The notes under the pieces were generated by a model, which ran no database searches, was not told the origin of the DNA, and saw only the letters and a list, made by a program, of their open reading frames with translations. A program made the translations under genes and the position numbers. This document shows, in pieces, positions 26,601-39,792 of a stretch of 64,000 nucleotides of DNA (positions are counted from its first letter, which is position 1; every line of letters starts with the position of its first letter). The stretch lies in assembly GCA_013398015.1 (NCBI GenBank), contig VZRR01006572.1:248001-312000 (forward strand). The letters are read 5' to 3'. Source of the stretch: Oreocharis arfaki (taxonomy: Eukaryota; Chordata; Aves; Passeriformes; Paramythiidae).

Positions 26601-27747
26601 ACAAATCTGGCTGGTTTCAGCAAGGCCTGGAAGCTGACACCATTGATGAGGATGAGACAGTGATATATTCCGAACCATGTAAGTAAAAGAATTGCAAATA
26701 AAAGTAAGACAAGTGAGAAGAGCATTGTGAACATCAGAATCATTCATATCAGTTACAACTTATCTTTTCAGTCACAGTGCTTTGCGGTCATTTTTACCAC
26801 ATTTTCATCACATGTTTGTGCTTATTTTACAAAGTCAATCACCCCTTCATGTTTGTATTTTTGCTAAGCTACAAAGATTTGTAGTGCAAGGAGTCGGTTC
26901 ATTTCTGGGCTTTATTTCTTCATTTATTTTTAAGAGCATTTTTATGGGCAGGTCTTCTTGATGATGTTGAAGAAACTTATTCAATCCCTGTGGAGTATTG
27001 AAAGGATGTTTCCTCCATCTACAAAAGTCTGCCAAGATACAGAGTGTTTTTGATTGTTCAGGTTGCTTATGGCCAGTGCACCACTCCTGAGCACTCTGCT
27101 CTTTCCTTCTCAGGATTCTTCTGTCCCTCACCTCATTAATATTCCATAGATACTACTGATTTTTACTTTTCCTGTTTTCCTACTGTTTCAGATTATGAGT
27201 TTTTAACAATGAGAAACATGACACTTCTATTTGTTCACAGTCTGGATTTACATTGTATGATTATTTAAACATTTTACTATCACTTATGAAGGCTGCAAAG
27301 GAATTTTCTTTGTCTTTCATCTCCTCTTTTACTTCATTCTGATTAATGTTTCAGTTCCTGCCTCTCATTGTCTAGCAATGGCTATAATTCCTCCTCTTTC
27401 TTCTCACGGAAGAGAGTATGAAACTAGTCTCCTAATCTAGAGAAGGTGGAGAAAATTCTGTATAAATTGAAATGTAAAAAAGCTGGCGTTAAAAATGTAC
27501 TGCACTGCAATGTCCCTTCAGTCATGCATGACATTTCAGTTTGCAGTAGCTCAGAATGTTTAGATGATCTAAAGTGAGCTGAAATAGTGATAATGAGTAG
27601 TTCGGTCTTGCCTCCAGTGAAAATACGATGACAATCATCTTACAGGCTTCCTCAACAACATGCCTAGTTAGTTTTTAAACTTTCTGAATGCAATAGTTTA
27701 TCCAAAATAAAAATCAAGAGACACAAAGGTAGCACTACTTAGGTTTC
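23661..27747. other. AT-rich unique DNA, no gene seen
   Basis: Open frames here are short and several lack an ATG. The most protein-like one, on the minus strand ending at 27131, begins with GTG and has no supporting splice sites. I recognise no repeats. Confidence 0.45.
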
Positions 27748-27763
27748 TTTTTTTTTTTTTTTT
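27748..27763 (+). repeat. Poly-T run (T16)
   Basis: Sixteen uninterrupted T's. No poly(A) signal lies just upstream on the opposite strand, so it does not mark a clear retroposed copy. Confidence 0.95.
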
Positions 27764-30281
27764 GTTAAAAAGGAACATTTAGAAATACTGAAGAAAATTG
27801 CTGAAAATCATGAAGTCAATGTCACTGCTCTAAGGATTATCGTGCAGTTAATTAAAACCATTTTACTCTTCAATCTCTTAAATGAAGATGTTTGTATAGG
27901 GATTTAACGTACATTAAAGATGAGAACAGAATTTACACCCTTGATGTGTTTGCCTTACTGCTTTGAGTATTTAACATTCCATCTGTAAAACAGAAGCGAG
28001 TGACTAACCAACAGTAGGATATCTAATGTAAAGCTTTATTTTTAAAGTTAGGAATAACACTTACTGGGAGATTATTTGGCATAGGCTTCAGGGGAAAATT
28101 CTTGTGAGCTTCAGATTTCGGTGGGATTATAGTGGAATACAAATCTATTTGCCCTTAAGCCCAAACTTGCAAGGTATAGGACACTGGTCATAGCATTTAT
28201 CATGTATTTTTTAATAGATATTTTTCAGTAGTTAAGAATGTTCATATGGGACCATACAAAAAGGCAATTTATTGCCAAAATATCAATATCCTACCATTGA
28301 GAATAACCAGAAGAGGATGCCCAGGAAAACTTGTATGAAGAGTGAAAGCAGAAATAACATCAATATTTCCCCTGATGATATCTCAGATTCTAAACTTTTT
28401 TAGATCTAGCCAAATGTAGTTCCTGTGCAATTACTGACCCTTGGTAGTTTTTCCTTATGAATCTCTACAGTCTTTCACTGAAAATATTTAACTTGTGTAA
28501 ATGTTTGAAAGGATGCTGTCCTTCATGTAGATTCTAAAACTAAATAAATATAAAACAATTGATGAGGTGAAGATTTTAATAAGCATAGGAAGAGCAGAAA
28601 TATAAAACTCAATATACGGACCCCTTTCTTTTCTTTCATTTCAGATTAACTTCCAGAAAAATCTGGAGTACATCGTTCTTTGGAATCCGTGAAAATTGGA
28701 AACTAAGGAATAATTTTGTTTCTTATATCATACCGGAGAATTTGGAGAGACTTGGTAATGTTTCCATTGTTCAGGGTGTCCTGGCATTTGTAGTAAAACA
28801 AAATCCAAGCCAGATATTTTTTAAAGATACTTTTAAAATTATGGTTTTTACTTGCAACCACTTTGAATCAGAAAGTTTCTAACATATGGCAGAGAGAGAA
28901 CATGAAACCATATGCACCCAGCACTGAGACTGTGTTCCTGAGAAAAGAGTTTGCTATTTTTATGTCGGCCAGCAGGTGTCAATACCCCAAAGTGAAGAAG
29001 CTGCCCAGCAGCCAGATACAGTTAGAAAGAGGCTGGAATAGGGAGTATAAGTATTTTGGATGCCTCACTTTGAAAGCTGACTTTGTGAAGTGCTTTGTCA
29101 CCACCAGAAAGGAAGCCATCTTCTGAGGGGAAAGAGGAGAGGGAAATTAAGCAACCCTTCTGTTCCCCTTCTAGGTACCTCAGTTTCTTTTCCTACTGAT
29201 CCTGTCATTTTTATTCTCCATCCCCCGAACTGCAAAGCTCTGTGGTCTCTGACTTCAGTCTTCAAGCCCCTCTGTGGTCCCTATCCATTCTGGCCAAATC
29301 CAGAGCCAAACAGTGGAAAAGCATCTAAAAGTGGGATACTTGGCTTTTTTAATCAGTGCAATGGACTTTAATCAAAGCTCTTGAAATGCTATTGCATCCT
29401 GTCTATTTTTCTCCTAAAAGTGCTATTCTAATCCATACTGTTGGATGTTTTCTGTGATACCTGTTAGTTGCTAAAATAAAAAAATCTGAAGTGAAATTTG
29501 TTTTCAACAAAAAATTTCAGAACTTAAGTAAGTATTCTCTTTTTTTTTTTTTTAATCCATTTTAGGCCTTTTTGAAATAGAATCTTGTAATATTTTGTGT
29601 AGTCACATGATGTCCTACTAGATTTGGCTTTGAAATCTCTTCAGTTTGTAGTAAAAACATCCTTCTTTCCATATTATTATAGATTAGGCATAATGAGCAC
29701 AGACTGGGTAGCTCTTAGGAAAGATATGTGATTCCTTGACAGATTGCAGACTTTTTTACTGATTTCCACAGCGGTAGTGCCTGCAAGATTTGTTCTTATA
29801 TTTTAAACACTGCATAACCCTAATAATGAAATAGTTATATCCATTACATTGTTTCACTTTTTAAAAAAATTTTTGCATAGCTTATTGAGGTAGAACATTT
29901 TTCTTCTGAGTTTTTCTGGCCTCTGATAGCAACAAAAGACTTGTCAAAAGTTGATGCAATTTAGGAAAATATAAGATTTATCATATTACTCTCACAGTAC
30001 TGTTGTCTATCTACCACTTCTGAAGACACCCCATCTGAAATTAAATGTTTTGGGCCATTGAAATTCTGGCCTTAACTTTCTACCAGCTGCTGTTTTACAG
30101 TGATCTGTTAAGAGCTAGGAATTTACATACTCCATTTTTAATTTAATCAAACACTGTCAGTCAGCATCACATGTTAGATAATATTTCCATCGGAAGGAAC
30201 TTAAAAACAACAACCTGAAAGATTAAAAACCTCTTCCGCTTGAAGATAATAATCTTAGTGAATTTTAACAGATTGCTTTAG
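27764..30281. other. AT-rich unique DNA with a T14 run
   Basis: Fourteen T's lie at 29540-29553. Otherwise this is unique-looking sequence without a supportable gene. Confidence 0.45.
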
Positions 30282-30380
30282 CAGATGGAGATGTGATATT
30301 CACTATAGTAAATTACATTAACATGCTCTCAGACAGAGATGTCGCATTTGCCACAGTAATTTACATTAGCATGATTTGAG
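30282..30380 (+). repeat. Diverged tandem repeat, two copies of about 50 bp
   Basis: Copies at about 30282-30331 and 30332-30380 share agatgt, then a cac/cagta core, then the closely matched aaattacattaacatg and aatttacattagcatg, and each is followed by a gacaga-like segment. The copies have diverged by substitutions and small indels, so the duplication is old. Confidence 0.7.
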
Positions 30381-32339
30381 ACAGATTTGATTCCCAAAAA
30401 AGAATTAGAAATAACATTTTATCTATTCATTTTGTATTGCCACTTCTTCAGATAATTGTCAGTCTGGTGTGGGACAGGTTTTTTATCAATGGGTGCCATG
30501 ATGAACCAGACAGAAATGCTGTAGCAATATATAAACTATATGATATACATGATCCTGGTACCAAACCAACCATCTATGTACCAATAGATAGAGCAAATAA
30601 ATTCCATTTATTGGTACAGAGTTACTCTTGACTGTGACTCATATTAATTCGACTTCTGGACAAGTTATTTATTCTTTTGTCTGTCTATATAGCTTTCTAC
30701 CACTGCTTTCAAGAGATCTTTTCTTAAAAGGTTGATGGAGAACATTCTGAGAAGAAATTTAACCATCTCTACCATGCGTTGACATATTTAGGCAGAAGCC
30801 TGTGTGGGTGCAACTTAACTGTCATCCAGTATTGTGCAGGGGCTCTGGGAAATGTTTATAATGACAACTGCTCTACTGTGTGAAAAAAAGTATTCCTGCA
30901 TCTCTGTGGACCATCTGAAATCGTTAATTGTCCCAAGGTCTTTCATCTAGTCCTAAAATTAGGACAGAACATGCAAAACCCATAAGCAAGAAGCAAGCCT
31001 GATAAAGCTGCACTGGGAGAAAACGAAGCAGCTGTCCAGAGTTTTATAGAATTGTTTTCAAGATCTGCTCCTCAAATTACTGGATTTCTGAGTAACACCA
31101 GCAAGAGACTCCACAGTTCCTGTTATGGAGCTTCAAAGGCATTCTTATGGTCAGAGGCTTAGAGGCCAGCTTTGGAGAGAATACTTGAGGGATATTTCAG
31201 GACAGTAACTTGAGGCTGTGGTGAGACAGTTTCAAGTGATTCTCTCTGTGACTTGTCTCAAAATAGATCTCAGAAACGACCAGAAAAGTTTAGGAGACAT
31301 GTTTCTTTAGACTATGAATCCTTAAAGTCTTAAATCCAAGCCTGCTTATAGCAACTAAAAATGCTGACATGTCCTCAACTAGGCAATTCTATATCAATTA
31401 AAAACTTATATACAGCATCTCTACATACATTTTAGAAAAGCAGTTGCTATACATTGAGAGATACTGAATGAGATAGTAGGCTGATTGGAAATAAGCAGCG
31501 TTTTAATGCAGGACTTTGTGAAAGTCCTAATACCTCTCCAAAACACTGCCAAAAGGTTGTGTGTGGTGTCACACGATGAGATTTGTCAGCTCTTAAACTT
31601 GGAAATTATAATTCTACACAGTTATAAATCAGAATAGGTTAGGATTAAGATTGCTTTTTAATTATTCGTTGTGTAGTGTTGGGTTGTGACCAGTTTTATC
31701 ATGGTTCAGGTTTGTAGTGTCTGTGAAGTACACTGCAGTTTGTGGCATCTCCAGCTCAGTTACACGCAAAGTATGGAATAAGGTGGCATTGCAAGCCAAG
31801 CCTTCTTCCAAAGGATATGCATTCACCTTGAAGGAGTGACTGCTCATTCTGCCTGGTTCACAGAGCTCCTTTCGATAGTAGGCAAGCCACTAAACCCAGG
31901 CTTATTTTGATCCCCAAATGTCTAATACTTTGTCTCCAGGGGCCTGACTGAAGGCCTTGAATTGTAGTTTGCAGATGCTTGTCATCCTCTGAGACCTGTG
32001 TGCTGTGTGGGGAAGTGCTCAGTGAAGCACCAAGGAGAGGGGTCGAGTATTTAGGACCTCAAACCAAGTGTACAAAATTGGTGAGATTTGGCTGGGATAT
32101 CTCATTTCCTTCTATATTTGTAAAATGCGGATTATCCTTGGTCATTGTCAGTCAGGGACAGTTTAAGGAAAAAAATTATCAGTTGTCAGACACCTGTTAG
32201 AAGGAGCAGCATCATGGGATGAGTAGAAGAATTTAATCGTCCACTTCAGAGAGGAGTTTTAAGGTCAGTGTTATCATCCAATCATTGAGAGATGCCTCTA
32301 CCTCAATTTAGGTGAAAACAAGACCGTATACTGAAGTCA
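30381..32339. other. Unique DNA, no gene seen
   Basis: There are only short frames, none with convincing exon borders. No known repeat is recognised before the LTR. Confidence 0.45.
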
Positions 32340-32848
32340 TGTAGTGGGTTGGCCCTGGCTGGCATCCTGGCCTCCAACAAAGCTGCTCTCTTACTGCCCT
32401 CCACAGCTGAAAGGGGAGAGAAAACATAACAAAGGGTTCATGAGTTGAGAAAAGGACCTGGAGAGATTACTCACCAAATACTAGTACATGTAAAACAGGT
32501 TAGAATTAGAGATATTAACTGAATTTATTACTAACAAAATCAGAGAAAGATAATGAGAAGTAAAATAAGACCTTAAAAACATGTTCCCCTCACCCCTTCT
32601 TCCTTCTCAACTCTACCTCCACCCTCCCAGCAGCGCAGAGACACAGGGAATGGGGGTTATTGTCAGTTCATCACATGTTTTTCTGCTGCTACTAAGGAAG
32701 AAGGGTCCTTGCCCCACTCCAATGGGGGTTCCCTTCCACAGGAGAAAGTTCTTCATGAACTCCTCCAATGTGAGTCCATCCCACAGGAAGTAGTTCCCCA
32801 TAAACTGCTGCATGGTGCTTGGCCACTGGCTGGGGTTAAACCACAACA
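32340..32848 (-). mobile_element. Solo LTR of an ERVL-like avian retrovirus, about 509 bp
   Basis: On the minus strand it starts TGTTGTGGTTTAACCCCAGC and ends GGGCCAACCCACTACA. Both ends match LTR termini I know from avian class III-like elements. An AATAAA lies on the minus strand at 32529-32524. Internal blocks repeat in loose form (tcatgaactcctccaatgtg, then taaactgctgcatgg), as these LTRs do. No clear target duplication is visible (left agtca, right tgttt). The 78-codon minus-strand frame and two plus-strand frames inside it are incidental. There is no adjacent internal retroviral sequence, so this is a solo LTR. Confidence 0.75.
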
Positions 32849-33710
32849 TGTTTGGACAATAGTACCGCTTTTATCTTATCTTATGTTCCTGTCAGGTGGC
32901 CTAATTTAAGCCCAGGTTCCAGGAATATATGCATGGAAGCATGTTCAGGGGCAGGAGTGAGTGTGTGTAGGGGAGCGGGGCTTCAGTGGTCAAAGGTGCC
33001 ATTAGTCCCATAACTTGGGGTGATACCACTGATAGGAGTTTGACCAGTTTCTGTTCCACCCAGTTTGCCACAGAGGGAGCCCTTTTCTGGAGCCAGTGCC
33101 ACCCTGCTGCTCCATCCTGCAAAGTTCGTCTGTGGTTTTAACAGTGTTTGAGACAGGAAGCTGTGATTTTTAAGTCTTTACAGTCATTGAATTAAAAATT
33201 ACTAGAAAAAATTGCAGTTATGGCAAAACAAGACATGGGATATATGCTCTTTCAATTAGTAATCTCCTTTTAGGAATGAATGAGACAGGTGTCCTGAGGA
33301 CCAAGAGGTCTTATCACCATGCACAGGGAAGCCTATCAAGATTTTATAAGCAATCTTAATTCTATCATTTCCTTATTTTAGAGTGTTTTAATGTACTTTT
33401 TAATTCTCAATTTTCCTCCTTAAGGTAGGTGGATTGCTATTTACAAGTCATTTAATAGACTCTCTGAAAGAAATGGAACAGCAGTGAATGTTTGCCAGCC
33501 TAATTTCACATCAATTTAGCATGATCAGGATATGTTCCTTGTTCAGTGGTGCAGTTCTGACTGTCTGCATGATTCATGGAGATTTAGGTCACTTAAATCT
33601 GACATTTGATCTAATCATCCTTTAGGAATATAGGTCAGCTGCAGCACTGATCTTGTGTTGTAAAGGAAAGACAGATCTTTCTGGTTTTGGATATAAGCCA
33701 TTTTAATGCC
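32849..33710. other. Unique DNA, slightly GC-richer at 32.9-33.1 kb
   Basis: The first 280 bases are moderately GC-rich and may be older repeat sequence that I cannot name. No gene is seen. Confidence 0.4.
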
Positions 33711-33729
33711 TTTTTTTTTTTTTTTTTTT
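33711..33729 (+). repeat. Poly-T run (T19)
   Basis: Nineteen T's. Read on the minus strand this could be a poly-A tail, but no AATAAA precedes it at the usual distance and no retrocopy is recognised to its right. Confidence 0.95.
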
Positions 33730-36700
33730 CAAGTATAAGAAAATAGATTTTACTCTTCTTACACACAAAACCAAAATCCTTCTAGGCATTTTACCTGGAT
33801 AGTCTACTTCCACTAACTGGTCTTCTGCCCTCAGAGGTTTGCTGGTTGCTCATAAAGCTCAGGTGTTGCTCATTGTTGTGTTTTCTCAGTCTCAGTCCTA
33901 GTTTTCCCAAAGCCTTCTCAGAGCTTGGAAGAGTTTAGAGCAGCCTGGCTCTTACTTCTCTGTGAAAAGCTCCTACACATTACAGTGTGATTGCTGAAGC
34001 CAGGTAGGGTGTTGCCTACACTGGAAATTTATACTGATTTAAAGTTGTTGCAGTAGGCAAACTAATCCACTCCCTCATCTCAATTTCTCTTCCCCTACTA
34101 TAAGCATATAGTAACATGTGAGATAAATGCAATGACATGTAGCCATATTCTGTCCAGTAAAGCATTGTACTTAAAAGAGAAAGATTGCACCAGTAAATCT
34201 CAGGTAGAGAGGGGAGAGTAAAATATTATCTGAGAAGAATTGATTTGCATACTAACATCTCACCAGGAATGGCTGCAAAGTGTATACCATCTCATGTAAA
34301 CTTTAAAAACCTCCTTGCTCTTTGCCCCACTTCCCCTTTGTCCGAGTAGGAAACAAAGTATAAGAATTTTTTCCTCAAAAGAATACTTTTTACTTCTAAA
34401 CAAGCAAGAGATCTCACTCCTCTGGGTCACAAAAAGCCCTGTTTTCCAGAACTAATAATACTTTCCAAAGATCTCTCACAGATTGCAGAAGTCACTACAA
34501 TGGCATTCTGCCAAATAATTATACCAAAAAATTGAAATATGTCATTGCAAAACTTCAAAGAAAAAAGCACAAAGAAGGATCAAGAGTGAGTTAGAGAAGT
34601 GTTATATGAAGAGAAGCATGTTGGTGTTTATCTTAAAGAATTCCATTATATTACAGATAATTTTTTTGCATGTAAACAAACAGAGATAATACAATGAATC
34701 TTAAGAGTCATGTTGCTATATTAGAGCAAATAAAAGACAAATATAGAGACACATTGTACTTTCCTATCTGTTTTTCCTTCAGAAAGAATGAGGTGCAAAG
34801 AGCTGTAAGTCTGTGTTAGTCATATGACTACATGCTTGAAGAAAGCTTCACAGAAATTGGTGCGGTTTCATGGAAGAATTAGAATCCATCTTAACGTATC
34901 ACCTTGGAAGACTGGGTTTGAACAATGAATACACATACTAAAAGGTAAAGCTCTAATAGTCTAAGATACCTTTGGTAAAACTGACATGTCTAACTTTGTT
35001 TCTCTTGAAGCTGTTTCAGAGCCAGTTTGTACACTGAGAGAAATGCTGTGTATGATCCTGTGATACTGCTTGCATTCAGAGGCAACTGAAAGCTTAAAAT
35101 TGAACACAGCTGGATGGACACAATGCAGGGCTGCTACAAAAATGCTGCTTTCACAGAATTGTTACTTAAGGACCAGTGACGGTTGGGAACTGTTGTCCTG
35201 CACTTTCCATTTGATCTAAACCCAAACTTTTAAAGAGAACTTAAAGTCTGGCCAGTGAAAAGTCTTGAACACTTTTGAAAATGTTACTCTACATTCCTGA
35301 ATATAGGAAGTGTGATTAATACACTAGTTAGAATTGCAAAACATGTTTTTCAGTTTGAATCTATTAAACAGGTTCGTTTTTATTACACTGAGAAAATAAC
35401 CTCGATCTTCTATTTTTCATGCTTTGTGGAAACAGAAGTGTTGAGCTGAGTTTATTTTTATCAGTATGCTGCACTTGCAGGTGAAATTTGACAGACTGTC
35501 ACAACTTACTTTCCATTTAATTTCTAGCAATTGCCAGTCTACACCCTCTCTTGAATTAACAGCCTGGAGACATGAAAATTTCATATTCTGACTCAGTTGC
35601 ACTCAGATTTCGGTATTCTTTTTTTCTCCTGTTCCTTGAAAACCTTACTCTTATGAGTGGCAAACTGTTTTTTTAATTCATTTTATAAAAATTAAATTCT
35701 AGATACCTTCCATGAGATCATATTTCCTGACACAAATCATAGTCCCCAGTGCTGATGGGACTATCACTGATGATATTACTTACATTATACACAAGTTTAT
35801 ATTCAGTCTATGAGGTAAACTAATTAAATAAGAGAGACTTATACAGATTTTGCCGTGTTTCTTTTCAATTCAGTGCTGTAGCTGGTGGATCTTCTGCAGT
35901 GTGGGAACAACGCAGTTATTCAGCATGTACTTTAGTGTCCTATGTCCTAGATACCCTGGTTGGGAGACATGAGGAGAGCAGATAGAATAAAGAGTCCAAG
36001 TTAAATTACATCAGTGGGGTGGATGCAAGTAAGTAATGATTGTGTTAAGCAAAGGTATTTATTTTTCTGGTATAGCCATGGTTATTAGCAAAACTCATGC
36101 TGATTTGAGACTGGGAGCCAGCTGGGCCTACAGTTAAGAATAATTGTTGTTGCTGTTCTATGCAATGCTTTATGAGTTCCTGCTGGGTTTATAATTAATT
36201 CAAAGTGCACTGGGACTATTATATGGCTGTGCATGTTGCTTGATCCTTCTCAACATCTATAGAATTTCTTGGATTTGGATGCTGGGATCTGGATTGACTT
36301 AGGAATTTGGTAAAAAGAAAGTAAAATGGGGATGTCTGATTACAGTGGGGTTAAACTTCTCCTTCTTTGTCTTCCTTTGGTCTGCTGGAATAAATTCAGT
36401 AATTGATCTGAGGAAAATACAGGGACATAGCACATTTGTGTCTAGAACAGGAAAGAGGGAGATCTTAGTTAAGATCTGCAGTCTCCTTTGACTCCACTTT
36501 CCAGTGCCATGATCCTGGTTTGTGGCTTATTCTGTGTCTAAAATTACTGAATGACAGTACCAATGCTATCAAGTTTGAGGATGGAATCACAATATTGAAG
36601 ACAGTAAGGTCTTATTTTCCTCACTGCCTGACATTGACAGAGATGACAACTTGGGATTGCAGCAAAATTTAGCACAGAATTCTGTGCTCTCCAGATACTT

Positions 36701-39700
36701 GAATTTCAGGCCTGGGATTAACATGGATTTTTGTCACTTGAATACTGATGAAACTTGGGAGAAACACCTGAATTAAAATCCTCAGACCTTGTCCCTTGTC
36801 TGGGACAGCAGAATTCAGAAGTCTGCAGATCAACTGGAGTATGCACAGCATCAACTGAAGAAAGAAATAAACCTAGTTTGATACTGGGTTTGGTGTCTGT
36901 TTTCACAAGCCTTCAATTCTCTGATATTCAAGCCTTTTGATGGTCTGGCTTCAAATGTGCAGCAATTGAGGCGATGTTACTGTTAGACTTAGAGGGGCAC
37001 CTGGGAAGAAGGGAAATGGATAAGGATAAGCTGAATTCTATCATTGCAGGTACTTCCTCTGAGTGACAGCATCTTGACCATGAGTCACATCTTTAAGCTG
37101 AGACATTTAAAGCCTAAGTGTCTAAGTCTCAGATTACTGTATCAGCTCCTTCTGATGGAAATAAAAATATAGAAAAAAGTGTATTTACAGGCCAGTTCAA
37201 CTCCTAAAACAGGTCAGATGGCTTTGAATGCATACCAACCTAAGTGTATTACTTCAATTGAAATGAATCTCATCATCACTTTCATTTAATATATAGAACT
37301 TTATCTTCCTCAAAAAGAAATGAGCATATAAAGTCATTAAGACTTCTGTTTTGTCTTCACAAGTGAAAAATTTCTGTACTTGCTTCCTGTAGTTAAAGAC
37401 TTTGTTCTGTTTTAAAAGATAGGAAGTTATACTTTGTGGGATTGTTTGTGTAAGCACCTGTCTTGAGGTCTCAGGCAACTGTTCTAAACTGGCCAGCTAT
37501 ACAAATAATTTGCATACAATTTCTGAGTTCAACAGAAAATGAGATTAAAAATCTGAGGATGGATGACAAATATGAGGAAGGACAGGTTTTATGGTTAAAG
37601 GTACAGTTCATTTTTTGAGAGACTTCTGGAGACCTTGAAAGAACAAGATGTCCTTCTCCAGCACCCTAGTAATCCCCATAGGTTAGTGTTTATGAGGAAT
37701 TGGCACTCCGGTGGTGATTTCCAGAGCTTACCGTCAAACGAGAGTGGCTGGGAGTACTGGAGAGCTCACCTTATCTTTGCTGCTGATTCAGCATGTGTTC
37801 TCTAGTGTATCATTGAAATGATTGCCTTTCTCCACGACAAAGGAAAAATACTTCTCTTCTTCAGCAGAATAGGAGAGGAAGCTTCTGGGCTCTGGCACTC
37901 ACTTGATAAGATACCAACATGAAAGAGTAGAAGGACTCATAAAAGCCATTAATGAACCTCAAACACTTTAGAGGTTATGTAATGAATAAAACCTGGAAAT
38001 TTGTGTACTCATTTCAAAAAATAATTTTGTTTATAATAATATTTATTAAATATAATAATAATTGTGAAGGTGTTTGCTTTTTTGTATTATCTTACTTCAT
38101 GTTAGGTGTAGACTGGCCATGAACAAGCTTGGCTTTGCAACGGCAAGGAGGTTCCAGAGCTGTCTCTGATCACAGCGCTGGAGCAAAGAGACGAGCTGCT
38201 TTGCAGATGGTGCTACATGCACTAGTGAGAGAGCAATAGGTGCCTGTGTTAACAGGAAACTGGACTCAGTGATGCAAAACATTCAACGAGGAGACCAGAT
38301 TTGTCATCCAAGAAGGCTGTAAAAAAGAGACTATAGTTTCTACAAGTGATATGCTTCTTATGCCTTACACCACAAAATAAAATGCCACCTTTCAGATCTT
38401 GTTTAAAAGTTTCCATGTAGACATTCTGTAGATGTACAAATCTGCAGGGTATGGCATAGCAGAGAATCTAGCTCTCTAGTCCTAATTGCTGGTATAATTC
38501 TATTGAATTTGATTACAGTATTCTGCTGCCTTTGCCAGGTGAATACTTTGTAAGTGAATTGCCCAGGTTACTGTCTTGTTTGAGTCTCTGTCCAACCCAG
38601 CAGCACTTGCTTCTTCAGCCACAGACAGTGATATACTTTGCTCTTTAGTCGATATAATTCAATTCTGGTATAAATAAGGGGCTATAAAAGCAATTGAGTT
38701 GAAGCTGTTACTTCTATACAGAAGTTGTGATTTGGGTGTGATCTCGTAGCTAAGACCTTGTCACAGAGTATCTCACCAGGAGGGCTCTTTATTTCTGACA
38801 GGTTTTAAATTAGACTGCTTTTTGCATAGCTATGTTGTCTGGCTTCTGATATTTTTCTTAGAGTAAAGGCAGTTCTTGCAGAGCACATCATTTATATAAA
38901 TCTTGTTCTAATGTTTAAAGCTTGTAATGACACATGGAATAACAAAAAAGGCAGACCTTGCCTTCAAGTCAATATGCTCCCATCATTCAGTCTTTGGTTT
39001 TGAAAAGACCTCTTATCACAGCATTTGAAAATCACTGTATGAAACCATACTAATGTTCCAACATGTTTTGTGTGTTTTGCTATTTCATGCTGAAAGCCAA
39101 TTGTGAATGGTGCTTTTGAGATATTTAGTTGTGGAAATGTATTTGTTGTACATAAAAGAAAAAAAAAACAAAACAGAGCCCTCATTGTTATTTCATTCTT
39201 GCTGATGAAAACCAATAAGTGAACAGAAATTCTCTGAGACCATAAAAAGCATAGAAACCTGTTGAATCGAGGTAATTGCCCAAGCCCCACATCATACTTT
39301 TTTCAGCTGGTGACAACTGAAATTTAATAGGAGAATCTCATATAAAGAAGTGGAGTATATTAGTCAGTAAAAGAAGACAATTTATCCCAAATACTCTTTG
39401 TTGGGTGTTTGAATTCTCTTTGTGCCAGTCTGGTTTTCAAGAAGATTTGTCTAGGCGCAAGGTTAGACACAGCCAAATAGTGATCTTTGTTACTCAGGAT
39501 ATTTTTTTTCATTTTTATTGTGCTTCTGAAGGAAATGACATATGCTTCAAAACTATTTTTCAACTTCTGTCCTGGAAATATTGAAATGAAACCCCATTCG
39601 ATATAGGATCTGAATTGTGAAGAATCTAGCAAAGTCCTTTAACCTTAAATTGCAAAAATAGTGCTGCTTCCCTGCTTGATGCTAGCTTCTTACACAGATT

Positions 39701-39775
39701 TTTTTGTTGCCAAGACTCATTGCATTTCATAAGTGAGATATTATAAAGCTGAGAAAAACAAAGAGAGGGAATGTC
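33730..39775. other. Long AT-rich stretch without genes
   Basis: These 6 kb contain only short chance frames and an AT-rich patch near 38010-38060. I recognise no mobile element or exon. Confidence 0.45.
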
Positions 39776-39792
39776 TGTGTGTGTGTGTGTGT
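39776..39792 (+). repeat. (TG)8 microsatellite
   Basis: Eight uninterrupted TG units plus a T, preceded by an interrupted tgtc unit. Confidence 0.95.

Noticed and set aside
26847..27131. Hydrophilic, protein-like 94-codon frame on the minus strand
   Set aside because: It begins with GTG rather than ATG, and I found no acceptor and donor pair that would make it an exon.
32613..32909. Overlapping open frames on both strands near 32.6-32.9 kb
   Set aside because: They fall within the solo LTR or run just past its edge, and do not resemble gag, pol or env.
33711..34080. T19 run as the tail of a minus-strand processed pseudogene
   Set aside because: No AATAAA lies at the right distance, and the adjoining sequence gives no recognisable coding frame.
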